DNA from: an uncultured Oceanospirillales bacterium
Lineage (GTDB): Bacteria > Pseudomonadota > Gammaproteobacteria > Pseudomonadales > Litorivicinaceae
Length of the DNA stretch: 5,754 nt
Reading direction: 5' to 3'
Assembly (NCBI GenBank): GCA_913061245.1
Contig: CAJXTO010000098.1
Coordinates: 1 to 5,754 of the forward strand
The stretch's first letter is position 1. Every line of letters starts with the position of its first letter. The notes below the pieces were generated by a model that was not told the DNA's origin, ran no database searches, and saw only the letters and a list, made by a program, of their open reading frames with translations. This document shows, piece by piece, positions 1 to 5,754 of this stretch. A program made the translations under genes and the position numbers.

Positions 1-29
1 TGTTCAAAATCGAGATAGTTTGGATTCAT
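1..29 (-). CDS. accA: Acetyl-CoA carboxylase carboxyltransferase subunit alpha, first nine codons only (partial)
   Basis: Reading leftward from the ATG at 29-27 gives MNPNYLDFE, then CA of a codon cut by the window edge (Gln if CAR). This fits the AccA N-terminus: as I recall, E. coli begins MSLNFLDFEQ and Pseudomonas MNPNFLDFEQ. The gene order dnaE-accA also matches gammaproteobacteria. AccA pairs with AccD to form the cytoplasmic carboxyltransferase that moves carboxyl from biotin on AccB to acetyl-CoA, making malonyl-CoA for fatty acid synthesis. The ATG overlaps the dnaE TGA by four bases (ATGA, 29-26). A possible Shine-Dalgarno, AAGGA at 47-43, lies 13 bases upstream, which is long, so translation probably depends on coupling to dnaE. 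No catalytic part is visible; the call rests on nine residues plus synteny. Confidence 0.85.
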
Positions 30-3000
30 GCGCGTTGCTGTGTCCTTGCAGAAAATTCGAGTTGTACCCGGTCTTGTCCGAGCAATTCCTGTAACTCCAA
101 TAATAACGAATCATTTGGATGCACTTGAAAATGTTCACCCAACACGACTTCGCCACTGGCATTGGCCGCATTGTACGCGATAACGATCGGACACTCACCG
201 CCCAAATGCGGCTGAAGTTTCGAAAGCAACGTCTCAGTGAACTCAGGAGCCTTCATATCCAAATGAATTTTTAAGCCAGACGCCGATTGTTTCCGAGCAT
301 TTTCAAGGGTATCCACCTTGTTTGCGCGCATTTTCAAACCATTGGTGAATTCATCGAAACTGACATCACCCTCAATGACGACCAGAGAATCATCAGCGAG
401 TTTTTCGCGACAGTCTGCAAACAAATCCGCAAAGACCGTCACATCCATACGAGCAGTTCGGTCATCGAGCGTTACAATCCCGAATGAATCCCCACGTTTA
501 TTGCGAATCACGCGTAAACCTACAACCAAACCAGCGACACGCACGGTGTCTTTGGTCCGCTCAAGGTTTTCGAGTGCTTTAGCGCCAAGCCCTTTCAAAT
601 CATCGGCATACCAGTCAATCGGATGTCCAGTTAGATACAACCCGAGTGTCTCTTTCTCACCGCGCAGTACATCACGCTCACTCCAACGCACAGCGCTTCG
701 ATGATGCTGATAAGGATCACTTCCTGCTTGCGACTCATTGCTACCGCCTAACCCGAACATGTCATCCATACCGACTGCTTCATTGCGCGCCTCTTGATCC
801 GCTTGGCCAATCGCATCTTCAAGTGATGACATAACAACCCAACGTGGTTCATTCAGCGAATCAAATGCGCCCGCCCGGATCAATGCCTCAAGCGCTCGTC
901 GATTCACTTTGCCAGTACCCACTCGACGACAAAAATCGAATAGATCTGTAAAGGATCCGTCCTGATTCCGTGCATCAACCAACTGACCAATAGGTCCTTC
1001 ACCAAGCCCTTTGATCGCACCAAGGCCATAAATGACCTCACCGTCTTTGACCGAAAACTTAAATGAACCAGCGTTGACATCAGGTGGTCTCACGACAAGA
1101 CCCATCCGGCGGCATTCCTCAATGAGAGGCACGACTTTATCCGTGTTATCCATGTCAGAGGACAACACGGCAGCCATAAATTCCGCGGGATAGTAAGTCT
1201 TTAAAAATGCGGTCTGGTACGACACCAATGCATAGGCAGCTGAGTGTGACTTGTTGAATCCATAGCCCGCGAATTTTTCCATCAAATCAAAAATCGAACC
1301 GGCAAGCTTCGCATCAATTCCTCGCTCACCTGTCCCTTGTAAGAAAATCTCCCGCTGCTTCTCCATCTCCTCAGGCTTTTTCTTACCCATGGCCCGGCGA
1401 AGAAGGTCAGCGCCACCGAGTGAGTAATTCGCAAGAACCTGAGCAATCTGCATCACCTGTTCCTGATACAGAATGACTCCGTAGGTGTTTTTCAGAATGG
1501 GTTCAAGATCTGGGTGTGGATACTCAACCTTGGCACGACCATGCTTTCGGTTAATGAAGTCATCAACCATGCCAGACTGCAGTGGGCCCGGACGGAACAG
1601 CGCAACCAAGGCAACGATATCTTCAAAGGAATTTGGCTTTAATCGCCGAATGAGCTCTTTCATCCCACGGGATTCAAGCTGGAATACAGCTGTCGTATCA
1701 CCACGACATAACAACTGAAACACCTTGGAATCATCCATTGGAATCCGCTCAATCACAGGAGCTTCACCTTGGGTTTGCCGAATCAATCCAAGCGCCCAAT
1801 CAATGATGGTCAAGGTTCTGAGACCTAAGAAGTCAAACTTCACCAAACCTGCAGCTTCAACATCATCCTTATCAAGCTGAGTCACCAGACTCGAGCCATC
1901 TTCAGCTGACAACAAGGCGGTGAAGTCTGTGAGCTTACCCGGTGCAATCACAACACCACCGGCGTGTTTACCCGTATTTCGAGAGAGGCCTTCAAGCTTT
2001 AAGGCCATATCCCAGACTTCGCGAACTTCATCATCATTTTCGACAAGCTCTTTGAGTTGGGGTTCAGCTTCAAATGCCTTGTCCAAGGTCATCCCGACTT
2101 CAAACGGAATGAGTTTTGCCAATCGATCACCCAAGCCATAAGGCTTTCCTTGCACGCGGGTGACGTCACGTACGACCGCTTTTGCTGCCATCGACCCAAA
2201 GGTCACAATCTGGCTTACGGCGTACCGTCCGTAACGCTCCGCAACGTAATCAATCACGCGATCTCGACCTTCCATACAGAAGTCAACGTCGAAGTCAGGC
2301 ATCGAGACACGCTCTGGGTTCAAAAATCTCTCAAACAGCAATTCGTGCTCAATTGGATCAAGATCAGTAATCTTGAGCGCCCAAGCCACAATTGAGCCTG
2401 CACCTGAGCCTCGTCCTGGTCCCACAGGGATGGCATGGTCTTTGGCCCACTGGATAAAGTCAGCGACGATTAAGAAGTATCCAGGGAAGCCCATTTGCAA
2501 AATCACGTCGACCTCAAAATCGAGTCGCGCGCGATACTCCTGCTCTTCAAGGGATTGCCCGTAAGATTTAGCTGCTTCAAGCCGTTCAGATAATCCATCA
2601 TGTGAGAACTTCCGGAAAAACTCGTCAAGAGTCATTCCTTCAGGCACTGGGTATTCAGGCAGGAAGTACGTACCAAGCGTCAGTTCAACGCCACAGCGCT
2701 TGGCAATTTGTACCGTATTGGCAACCGCATCTGGCAAATCTGAAAACAGCTCGACCATCGCATCCTGTGGTTTGAGCCACTGCTCTGGGGTATGGCGATG
2801 CACACGCCGCTGATCATCAAGTGTGACACTGTCGTGAATACAAACCCGCGTCTCATGCGCTTCAAAATCATCGGCTTCCCGGAAACAGGCGACATTGGTT
2901 GCAACCAAGGGAATTTGCCGCTGATCGGCTGCTTTAACACCGTATTGGGCGAGTGCTGCTTCACCAGACAGGCCAATACGTGTGAGTTCGAAATACAGTC

Positions 3001-3478
3001 TGTCAGCAAAAAGCGCGTGATATTTATCAAGCACGACGTCGGCTTTTTCCGTTTGGCCAGCAGCGACTAACCGTCCAATCTCACCTTCTGTCGCACCAGT
3101 CAGACAAATGAGCCCAGACGCATGCTCAACGACCCATTCCCATTCAAGCAGCGCATAATCGCCATCTTGGCCTTTAAGCCACCCAAGCGACAATAATTCC
3201 AGAAGGTTTTTGTAGCCTTCTTGGTTCATTGCGATGAAGGTGAGACGGCCGAACCCGTCGGTACCTTTCACCCAACAGTCTGCACCGATAATGGGCTGCA
3301 CACCTTGCGACAGACAGGCACGATAAAACTTAACCAACGCGAACAGATTGGACTCATCAGTTAAGGCAACAGCTGGCATTCCGTACTGTGATACCTGTCC
3401 AACGAGCTCTTTGACCCGAAAGAGACCATCAACCAGTGAGTATTCAGAATGCGTCCGTAAGTGGACAAACTGCGTCAT
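26..3478 (-). CDS. dnaE: DNA polymerase III alpha subunit (replicative C-family polymerase)
   Basis: Catalytic subunit of the chromosomal replicase, extending primers in the cytoplasm with epsilon, the beta clamp and tau. Complete at 1150 residues (E. coli 1160), with no frameshift. Domains in order: PHP about 4-275; palm/thumb about 285-560 with PVGPGRGSGAGS at 351-362, catalytic PDFDVDF at 394-400 (Asp397, Asp399) and third Asp549 in KFDFLGL; HAGGVVIAP at 505-513; fingers about 560-810 with FRPGPLQSGM at 628-637 and FNKSHSAAYALVSYQ at 741-755; helix-hairpin-helix and clamp-binding region about 815-930; OB fold about 975-1057; tau-binding C-terminus to 1142, then an eight-residue tail. The PHP domain has HLRTH where metal-binding relatives have HLHxH, and TDESN in place of TDHGN, so it is very probably inactive and proofreading would need a separate epsilon. 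Start overlaps the rnhB stop (ATGA) and has a good RBS; MTQFVHLR aligns with E. coli MSEPRFVHLR. Confidence 0.99.
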   Translation of the reverse strand: MTQFVHLRTHSEYSLVDGLFRVKELVGQVSQYGMPAVALTDESNLFALVKFYRACLSQGVQPIIGADCWVKGTDGFGRLTFIAMNQEGYKNLLELLSLGWLKGQDGDYALLEWEWVVEHASGLICLTGATEGEIGRLVAAGQTEKADVVLDKYHALFADRLYFELTRIGLSGEAALAQYGVKAADQRQIPLVATNVACFREADDFEAHETRVCIHDSVTLDDQRRVHRHTPEQWLKPQDAMVELFSDLPDAVANTVQIAKRCGVELTLGTYFLPEYPVPEGMTLDEFFRKFSHDGLSERLEAAKSYGQSLEEQEYRARLDFEVDVILQMGFPGYFLIVADFIQWAKDHAIPVGPGRGSGAGSIVAWALKITDLDPIEHELLFERFLNPERVSMPDFDVDFCMEGRDRVIDYVAERYGRYAVSQIVTFGSMAAKAVVRDVTRVQGKPYGLGDRLAKLIPFEVGMTLDKAFEAEPQLKELVENDDEVREVWDMALKLEGLSRNTGKHAGGVVIAPGKLTDFTALLSAEDGSSLVTQLDKDDVEAAGLVKFDFLGLRTLTIIDWALGLIRQTQGEAPVIERIPMDDSKVFQLLCRGDTTAVFQLESRGMKELIRRLKPNSFEDIVALVALFRPGPLQSGMVDDFINRKHGRAKVEYPHPDLEPILKNTYGVILYQEQVMQIAQVLANYSLGGADLLRRAMGKKKPEEMEKQREIFLQGTGERGIDAKLAGSIFDLMEKFAGYGFNKSHSAAYALVSYQTAFLKTYYPAEFMAAVLSSDMDNTDKVVPLIEECRRMGLVVRPPDVNAGSFKFSVKDGEVIYGLGAIKGLGEGPIGQLVDARNQDGSFTDLFDFCRRVGTGKVNRRALEALIRAGAFDSLNEPRWVVMSSLEDAIGQADQEARNEAVGMDDMFGLGGSNESQAGSDPYQHHRSAVRWSERDVLRGEKETLGLYLTGHPIDWYADDLKGLGAKALENLERTKDTVRVAGLVVGLRVIRNKRGDSFGIVTLDDRTARMDVTVFADLFADCREKLADDSLVVIEGDVSFDEFTNGLKMRANKVDTLENARKQSASGLKIHLDMKAPEFTETLLSKLQPHLGGECPIVIAYNAANASGEVVLGEHFQVHPNDSLLLELQELLGQDRVQLEFSARTQQRA

Positions 3479-4047
3479 GCCTTCTCCAATATCCGTTTGA
3501 CTGGTCCAAATGAACGTCGATGAATAGGCGTCACTCCAAGCGTCTCGAGCGCCTCGATATGCGCCTTGGTCGGATAACCTGCATGCCCTTCTAAACCATA
3601 CCCCGGATAGATCTCAGACAGCGCTGCCATCTCTTCATCACGAGCCACTTTAGCAAGAATTGAGGCGGCTGAAATCGCAGCAACCAACCCATCGCCACCA
3701 ATCACTGCTTGCGCTCGCCCCTTCAGCCCATCTGGCACCCGATTCCCATCAATTTGAATCGGCGCATCAAAATCACCGAGACCCGCAACTGCTCGTTCCA
3801 TCGCTAACATCGTCGCATGCAGGATATTCAGGGTATCAATTTCTTCTACCTCAGCTCGCCCGAAGCTGATCTTCAGCGCTTTCTCTCGAATCAATGGAAT
3901 CAAGGCTTCACGCTTCTTTGCAGATAGTTTCTTGGAATCATCCAGTTCAGTAATACCGTGATCTTCAGGCCACAAGACAGCACAGGTCACGACAGGACCC
4001 GCAAGCGGTCCACGCCCCACTTCATCGACTCCCACCATCAAACTCAC
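3475..4047 (-). CDS. rnhB: Ribonuclease HII
   Basis: Cleaves the RNA strand of RNA:DNA hybrids and nicks 5' of single ribonucleotides left in DNA, starting ribonucleotide excision repair. The protein has 190 residues (E. coli about 198). Visible motifs: VDEVGRGPLAGPV at 7-19 with metal ligands Asp8 and Glu9 and the GRG motif (11-13) that reads the ribose 2'-OH; DDSKKLS at 36-42; Asp100 in IDGNRVP; Asp119 in GGD, where E. coli has KGD; ISAASILAKVARD at 125-137; GYPTKAH at 157-163 with the Tyr158 typical of the ribonucleotide-sensing site. All four acidic residues of the DEDD site are present, with the usual 19-residue spacing between the last two. The start is GTG at 4047-4045, inside the lpxB stop (GTGA). 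The C-terminal end overlaps dnaE (ATGA), so it sits between lipid A and replication genes as in E. coli. Confidence 0.98.
   Translation of the reverse strand: MSLMVGVDEVGRGPLAGPVVTCAVLWPEDHGITELDDSKKLSAKKREALIPLIREKALKISFGRAEVEEIDTLNILHATMLAMERAVAGLGDFDAPIQIDGNRVPDGLKGRAQAVIGGDGLVAAISAASILAKVARDEEMAALSEIYPGYGLEGHAGYPTKAHIEALETLGVTPIHRRSFGPVKRILEKA
3484..3487 (-). promoter_or_regulatory. Ribosome binding site of dnaE
   Basis: GGAG within the purine-rich GGAGAAGG lies five bases before the dnaE ATG at 3478-3476, inside the last codons of rnhB. It is the strongest Shine-Dalgarno match among the four gene starts here, and suggests dnaE can load ribosomes independently as well as by coupling through the ATGA overlap. 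Confidence 0.7.
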
Positions 4048-5156
4048 GAGAGATACTCCACAATCGCGTCTGCTGCGCGATCAGTCACATCACCGGAAAG
4101 CGAGTCATATATTTTACGAGCGTCCTTCAAAAACGGCTCAGATGGACCCTCTTTGAGCATTGGCCGGATTGCGTGAACAATCGAATCGACAGATGCAGCT
4201 CCTTGAATCAATTCTGGCACCAGTGCTTGGTTTGCCAAGAAGTTTGGCAGCGTGACAAATTCTGTTTCGAGCTTCCCTTTAACCATCCTGTAGGTCCAAG
4301 GATTCATTTGATAGGCAGCGACCGTTGGACGCCCAGTCAACACCGATTCAAGTGCAGCAGTACCTGATGCCAGAAGGACAGCCGATGATGCCGCCATCAC
4401 TTGCCGCGACTCACCGTGCACCACACGAACTGGCCGAGAACCAATCATCGATTGAATCAATCCATACAGATGGTGCGTCGCCGCTGGAATCACTCCTACC
4501 AAATCAGGAATCTCAGTAACCAAGCGATCAAATGCAGCCAAAAATAGTGGCAGGAGTCGTTTGACTTCGGACTCACGGCTTCCCGGCAAAATACCAAGTA
4601 CAGGCTCGGTTAATGGAAGATCAAGAGCAGTTCGATATCCAGTTGGATCTGGATCGAAAGTGATTTGCGCTGCCAAAGGATGCCCGATGAACTCACAACG
4701 AAGTCCAGTATCGGCATAGAGTTCCGGCTCGAAAGGAAACAGGCACAACAATAGATCAAGCTGTTTGGCGATCTTCGGGATTCGGTTTCTGCGCCACGCC
4801 CATACTGATGGACTCACAACATGAATCGCAGGTATACCAAGTGATTTTGCGTGTGCACAGAGCGGTAAATTGAAATCAGGCGCATCACAAGTAATCAGCG
4901 CTTGAGGGTGTGATGCGGCCAAATAATGCTTCATCTGGCGACGAATCGATAACAATTCAGGCAAACGGGGCAACACTTCCATCACCCCCATGACAGACAA
5001 TCGATCCATCGGAAACAGTGGATAGGTCCCAATCTCAACCATGTGAGGGCCCGCAATACCACTGTAGACCACAGGGACTGACTCAGAAACGCGAGAAAGA
5101 ATGGGTGCAAGAATCTGGTCGCCGGAAACCTCTCCAGCCGCCACACAGATCTGCAT
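4044..5156 (-). CDS. lpxB: Lipid-A-disaccharide synthase
   Basis: Glycosyltransferase (GT19, GT-B fold) at the inner face of the cytoplasmic membrane. It joins UDP-2,3-diacylglucosamine and lipid X to make the beta-1,6-linked disaccharide 1-phosphate of lipid A, releasing UDP. Complete at 370 residues (E. coli 382). Family motifs in order: AAGEVSGD at 6-13 (E. coli VAGEASGD); VMGVMEVLPRL at 55-65; CDAPDFN at 90-96; HVVSPSVWAWR at 112-122; FIGHPLA at 156-162; LPGSRESEV at 190-198; LLASGTAALE at 261-270 in the donor-binding C-terminal domain; FVTLPNFLA at 300-308. There is no signal peptide or obvious transmembrane helix, as expected for a peripheral enzyme. The ATG shares one base with the lpxA stop (TGATG, 5158-5154). 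The nearest purine stretch, GAGG at 5172-5169, is 12 bases away and weak, so coupling to lpxA is likely. LpxH, the intermediate pathway step, is not in this window. Confidence 0.98.
   Translation of the reverse strand: MQICVAAGEVSGDQILAPILSRVSESVPVVYSGIAGPHMVEIGTYPLFPMDRLSVMGVMEVLPRLPELLSIRRQMKHYLAASHPQALITCDAPDFNLPLCAHAKSLGIPAIHVVSPSVWAWRRNRIPKIAKQLDLLLCLFPFEPELYADTGLRCEFIGHPLAAQITFDPDPTGYRTALDLPLTEPVLGILPGSRESEVKRLLPLFLAAFDRLVTEIPDLVGVIPAATHHLYGLIQSMIGSRPVRVVHGESRQVMAASSAVLLASGTAALESVLTGRPTVAAYQMNPWTYRMVKGKLETEFVTLPNFLANQALVPELIQGAASVDSIVHAIRPMLKEGPSEPFLKDARKIYDSLSGDVTDRAADAIVEYLS
4056..4059 (-). promoter_or_regulatory. Ribosome binding site of rnhB, supports the GTG start
   Basis: GGAG lies inside the lpxB 3' end, eight bases before the GTG at 4047, which is ideal spacing. 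The next possible start, ATG at 4038-4036 (codon 4), would be 17 bases away, so the site favours GTG. It is formed by the codons for Val-Glu near the LpxB C-terminus. Confidence 0.7.
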
Positions 5157-5754
5157 CAGCGAACGATGCCTCGCTGTGATGATTTAAGACTGTCTAAGAA
5201 CGTATCCACTTCAGGACAACCGGTATTGTTTTGATCCAGTTCAGCAATCGCTTGATCCAGAGTCAGTCCACGACGGTATACGGTCTTGTAGGCTTCTCTT
5301 AACCGGTTGATGACATCGCTATCAACACCACGACGCCGCATCCCTTCGACGTTCATACCGTGGGCTTCTGCACGATTTCCAGAACAGGTAACAAAGGCAG
5401 GGATATCCTGCAAAACCACTGTTCCGGCCGCAGTCATCGCATACTGTCCAATGCGGCAGAACTGGTGAACAAGCGTCCCACCGCCGAGGATCGCGCCATC
5501 ACCAACATGGACGTGCCCGGCAACCGCGGTATTGTTTGCCATAATGATGTTGTCACCAATCACACAATCATGCGCGACATGCACGTAGCACATGAAGAGA
5601 TTGCTCGAACCAATTTTGGTAATCCCTCGGTCTTGCGATGTCCCGCGATGCAAAGTCACGCCTTCACGGATGACGTTATCATCACCAATGACCAATTCGG
5701 TCCGTTCACCTTTGTATTTTTTATCTTGGCAATCTTCACCCACAGATGCGAATT
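5156..5754 (-). CDS. lpxA: Acyl-ACP--UDP-N-acetylglucosamine O-acyltransferase, 5' end missing (partial)
   Basis: First enzyme of lipid A synthesis: moves an (R)-3-hydroxyacyl chain from ACP to the 3-OH of UDP-GlcNAc in the cytoplasm; a left-handed beta-helix homotrimer. The reading frame runs off the right edge. From 5752 it reads FASVGEDCQDKKYKGE, aligning with E. coli FASIGEVNQDLKYAGE from Phe65, and gives 198 residues to the stop, the same number as E. coli residues 65-262. About 64 N-terminal residues are therefore missing, and the GTG at 5743-5741 is an internal Val, not the start. The catalytic base is kept (VHVAHDC, His at 5572-5570, E. coli His125), as are AGHV (His144) and VHQFC (His160). 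Hexapeptide-type repeats fill the N-terminal part, followed by the helical C-terminus ending RGIVR (E. coli RGLIR). The ruler position equal to E. coli Gly173 is Ala. The stop overlaps the lpxB start by one base. Confidence 0.97.
   Translation of the reverse strand, partial: FASVGEDCQDKKYKGERTELVIGDDNVIREGVTLHRGTSQDRGITKIGSSNLFMCYVHVAHDCVIGDNIIMANNTAVAGHVHVGDGAILGGGTLVHQFCRIGQYAMTAAGTVVLQDIPAFVTCSGNRAEAHGMNVEGMRRRGVDSDVINRLREAYKTVYRRGLTLDQAIAELDQNNTGCPEVDTFLDSLKSSQRGIVR

Noticed and set aside
1..60. Terminator after dnaE
   Set aside because: No GC-rich hairpin with a U tract is visible, and accA begins within the dnaE stop codon.
4..198. Minus-strand open frame of 64 codons spanning the dnaE end and accA start
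   Set aside because: Out of frame with both conserved genes; its sequence matches nothing I recognise.
318..704. Plus-strand open frame of 128 codons opposite the dnaE 3' part
   Set aside because: Lies wholly antisense to conserved dnaE codons (OB fold and clamp region), is rich in Ser, Arg and Thr with no recognisable motif, and overlaps another open frame. Typical antisense shadow.
2057..2395. Plus-strand open frame of 112 codons opposite the dnaE palm region
   Set aside because: Antisense to the catalytic core, no family resemblance, and nested with a second antisense frame (2182-2370). The openness is explained by dnaE codon usage.
2680..3030. Minus-strand open frame of 116 codons in another frame inside dnaE
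   Set aside because: Embedded in the PHP domain coding region, out of frame with it, with no recognisable protein features.
3479..3900. Possible internal dnaE promoter within rnhB
   Set aside because: E. coli has promoters inside upstream genes of this cluster, but I see no convincing -35/-10 pair here, so none is called.
5741..5743. GTG as the start of a 195-residue LpxA
   Set aside because: The frame stays open to the window edge and the upstream codons (Phe-Ala-Ser) continue the match to E. coli LpxA, so this is an internal Val codon and the gene is cut by the edge.
1..5754. Novel accessory or defence system
   Set aside because: Every base belongs to a well-known core gene in a conserved order; there are no repeats, mobile element genes, RNA structures or unknown genes.

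Overview
This window is a piece of a conserved housekeeping operon from a Gram-negative bacterium, very probably a gammaproteobacterium. The gene order lpxA-lpxB-rnhB-dnaE-accA matches the E. coli macromolecular-lipid cluster, and the proteins align with the E. coli ones almost without gaps as I recall those sequences. The first nine AccA residues (MNPNYLDFE) resemble the form I associate with Pseudomonas, Marinobacter and Halomonas-type bacteria. I cannot name a genus. Base composition looks moderate, about half GC by eye, and even along the window, with no sign of recent transfer.

Everything is on the minus strand, so transcription runs from high to low coordinates. In order: lpxA (cut by the right edge, about 64 N-terminal residues missing), lpxB (complete), rnhB (complete, GTG start), dnaE (complete, 1150 residues) and the first nine codons of accA (cut by the left edge). 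No base lies between genes: all four junctions overlap by 1 or 4 bases (TGATG, GTGA, ATGA, ATGA). I see no terminator, promoter, RNA gene, repeat array or mobile element.

The genes link three jobs. LpxA and LpxB make the lipid A core of the outer membrane. RnhB and DnaE serve DNA replication and the removal of ribonucleotides from DNA. AccA starts fatty acid synthesis, which supplies the acyl-ACP used by LpxA. Co-transcription with tight overlaps suggests translationally coupled, growth-linked output.

I found no previously undescribed system. The points worth a second look are at residue level: a PHP domain in DnaE eroded further than in E. coli, changed first residues in both clamp-binding motifs of DnaE, an alanine at the acyl-chain ruler position of LpxA, and the fully overlapping operon layout.
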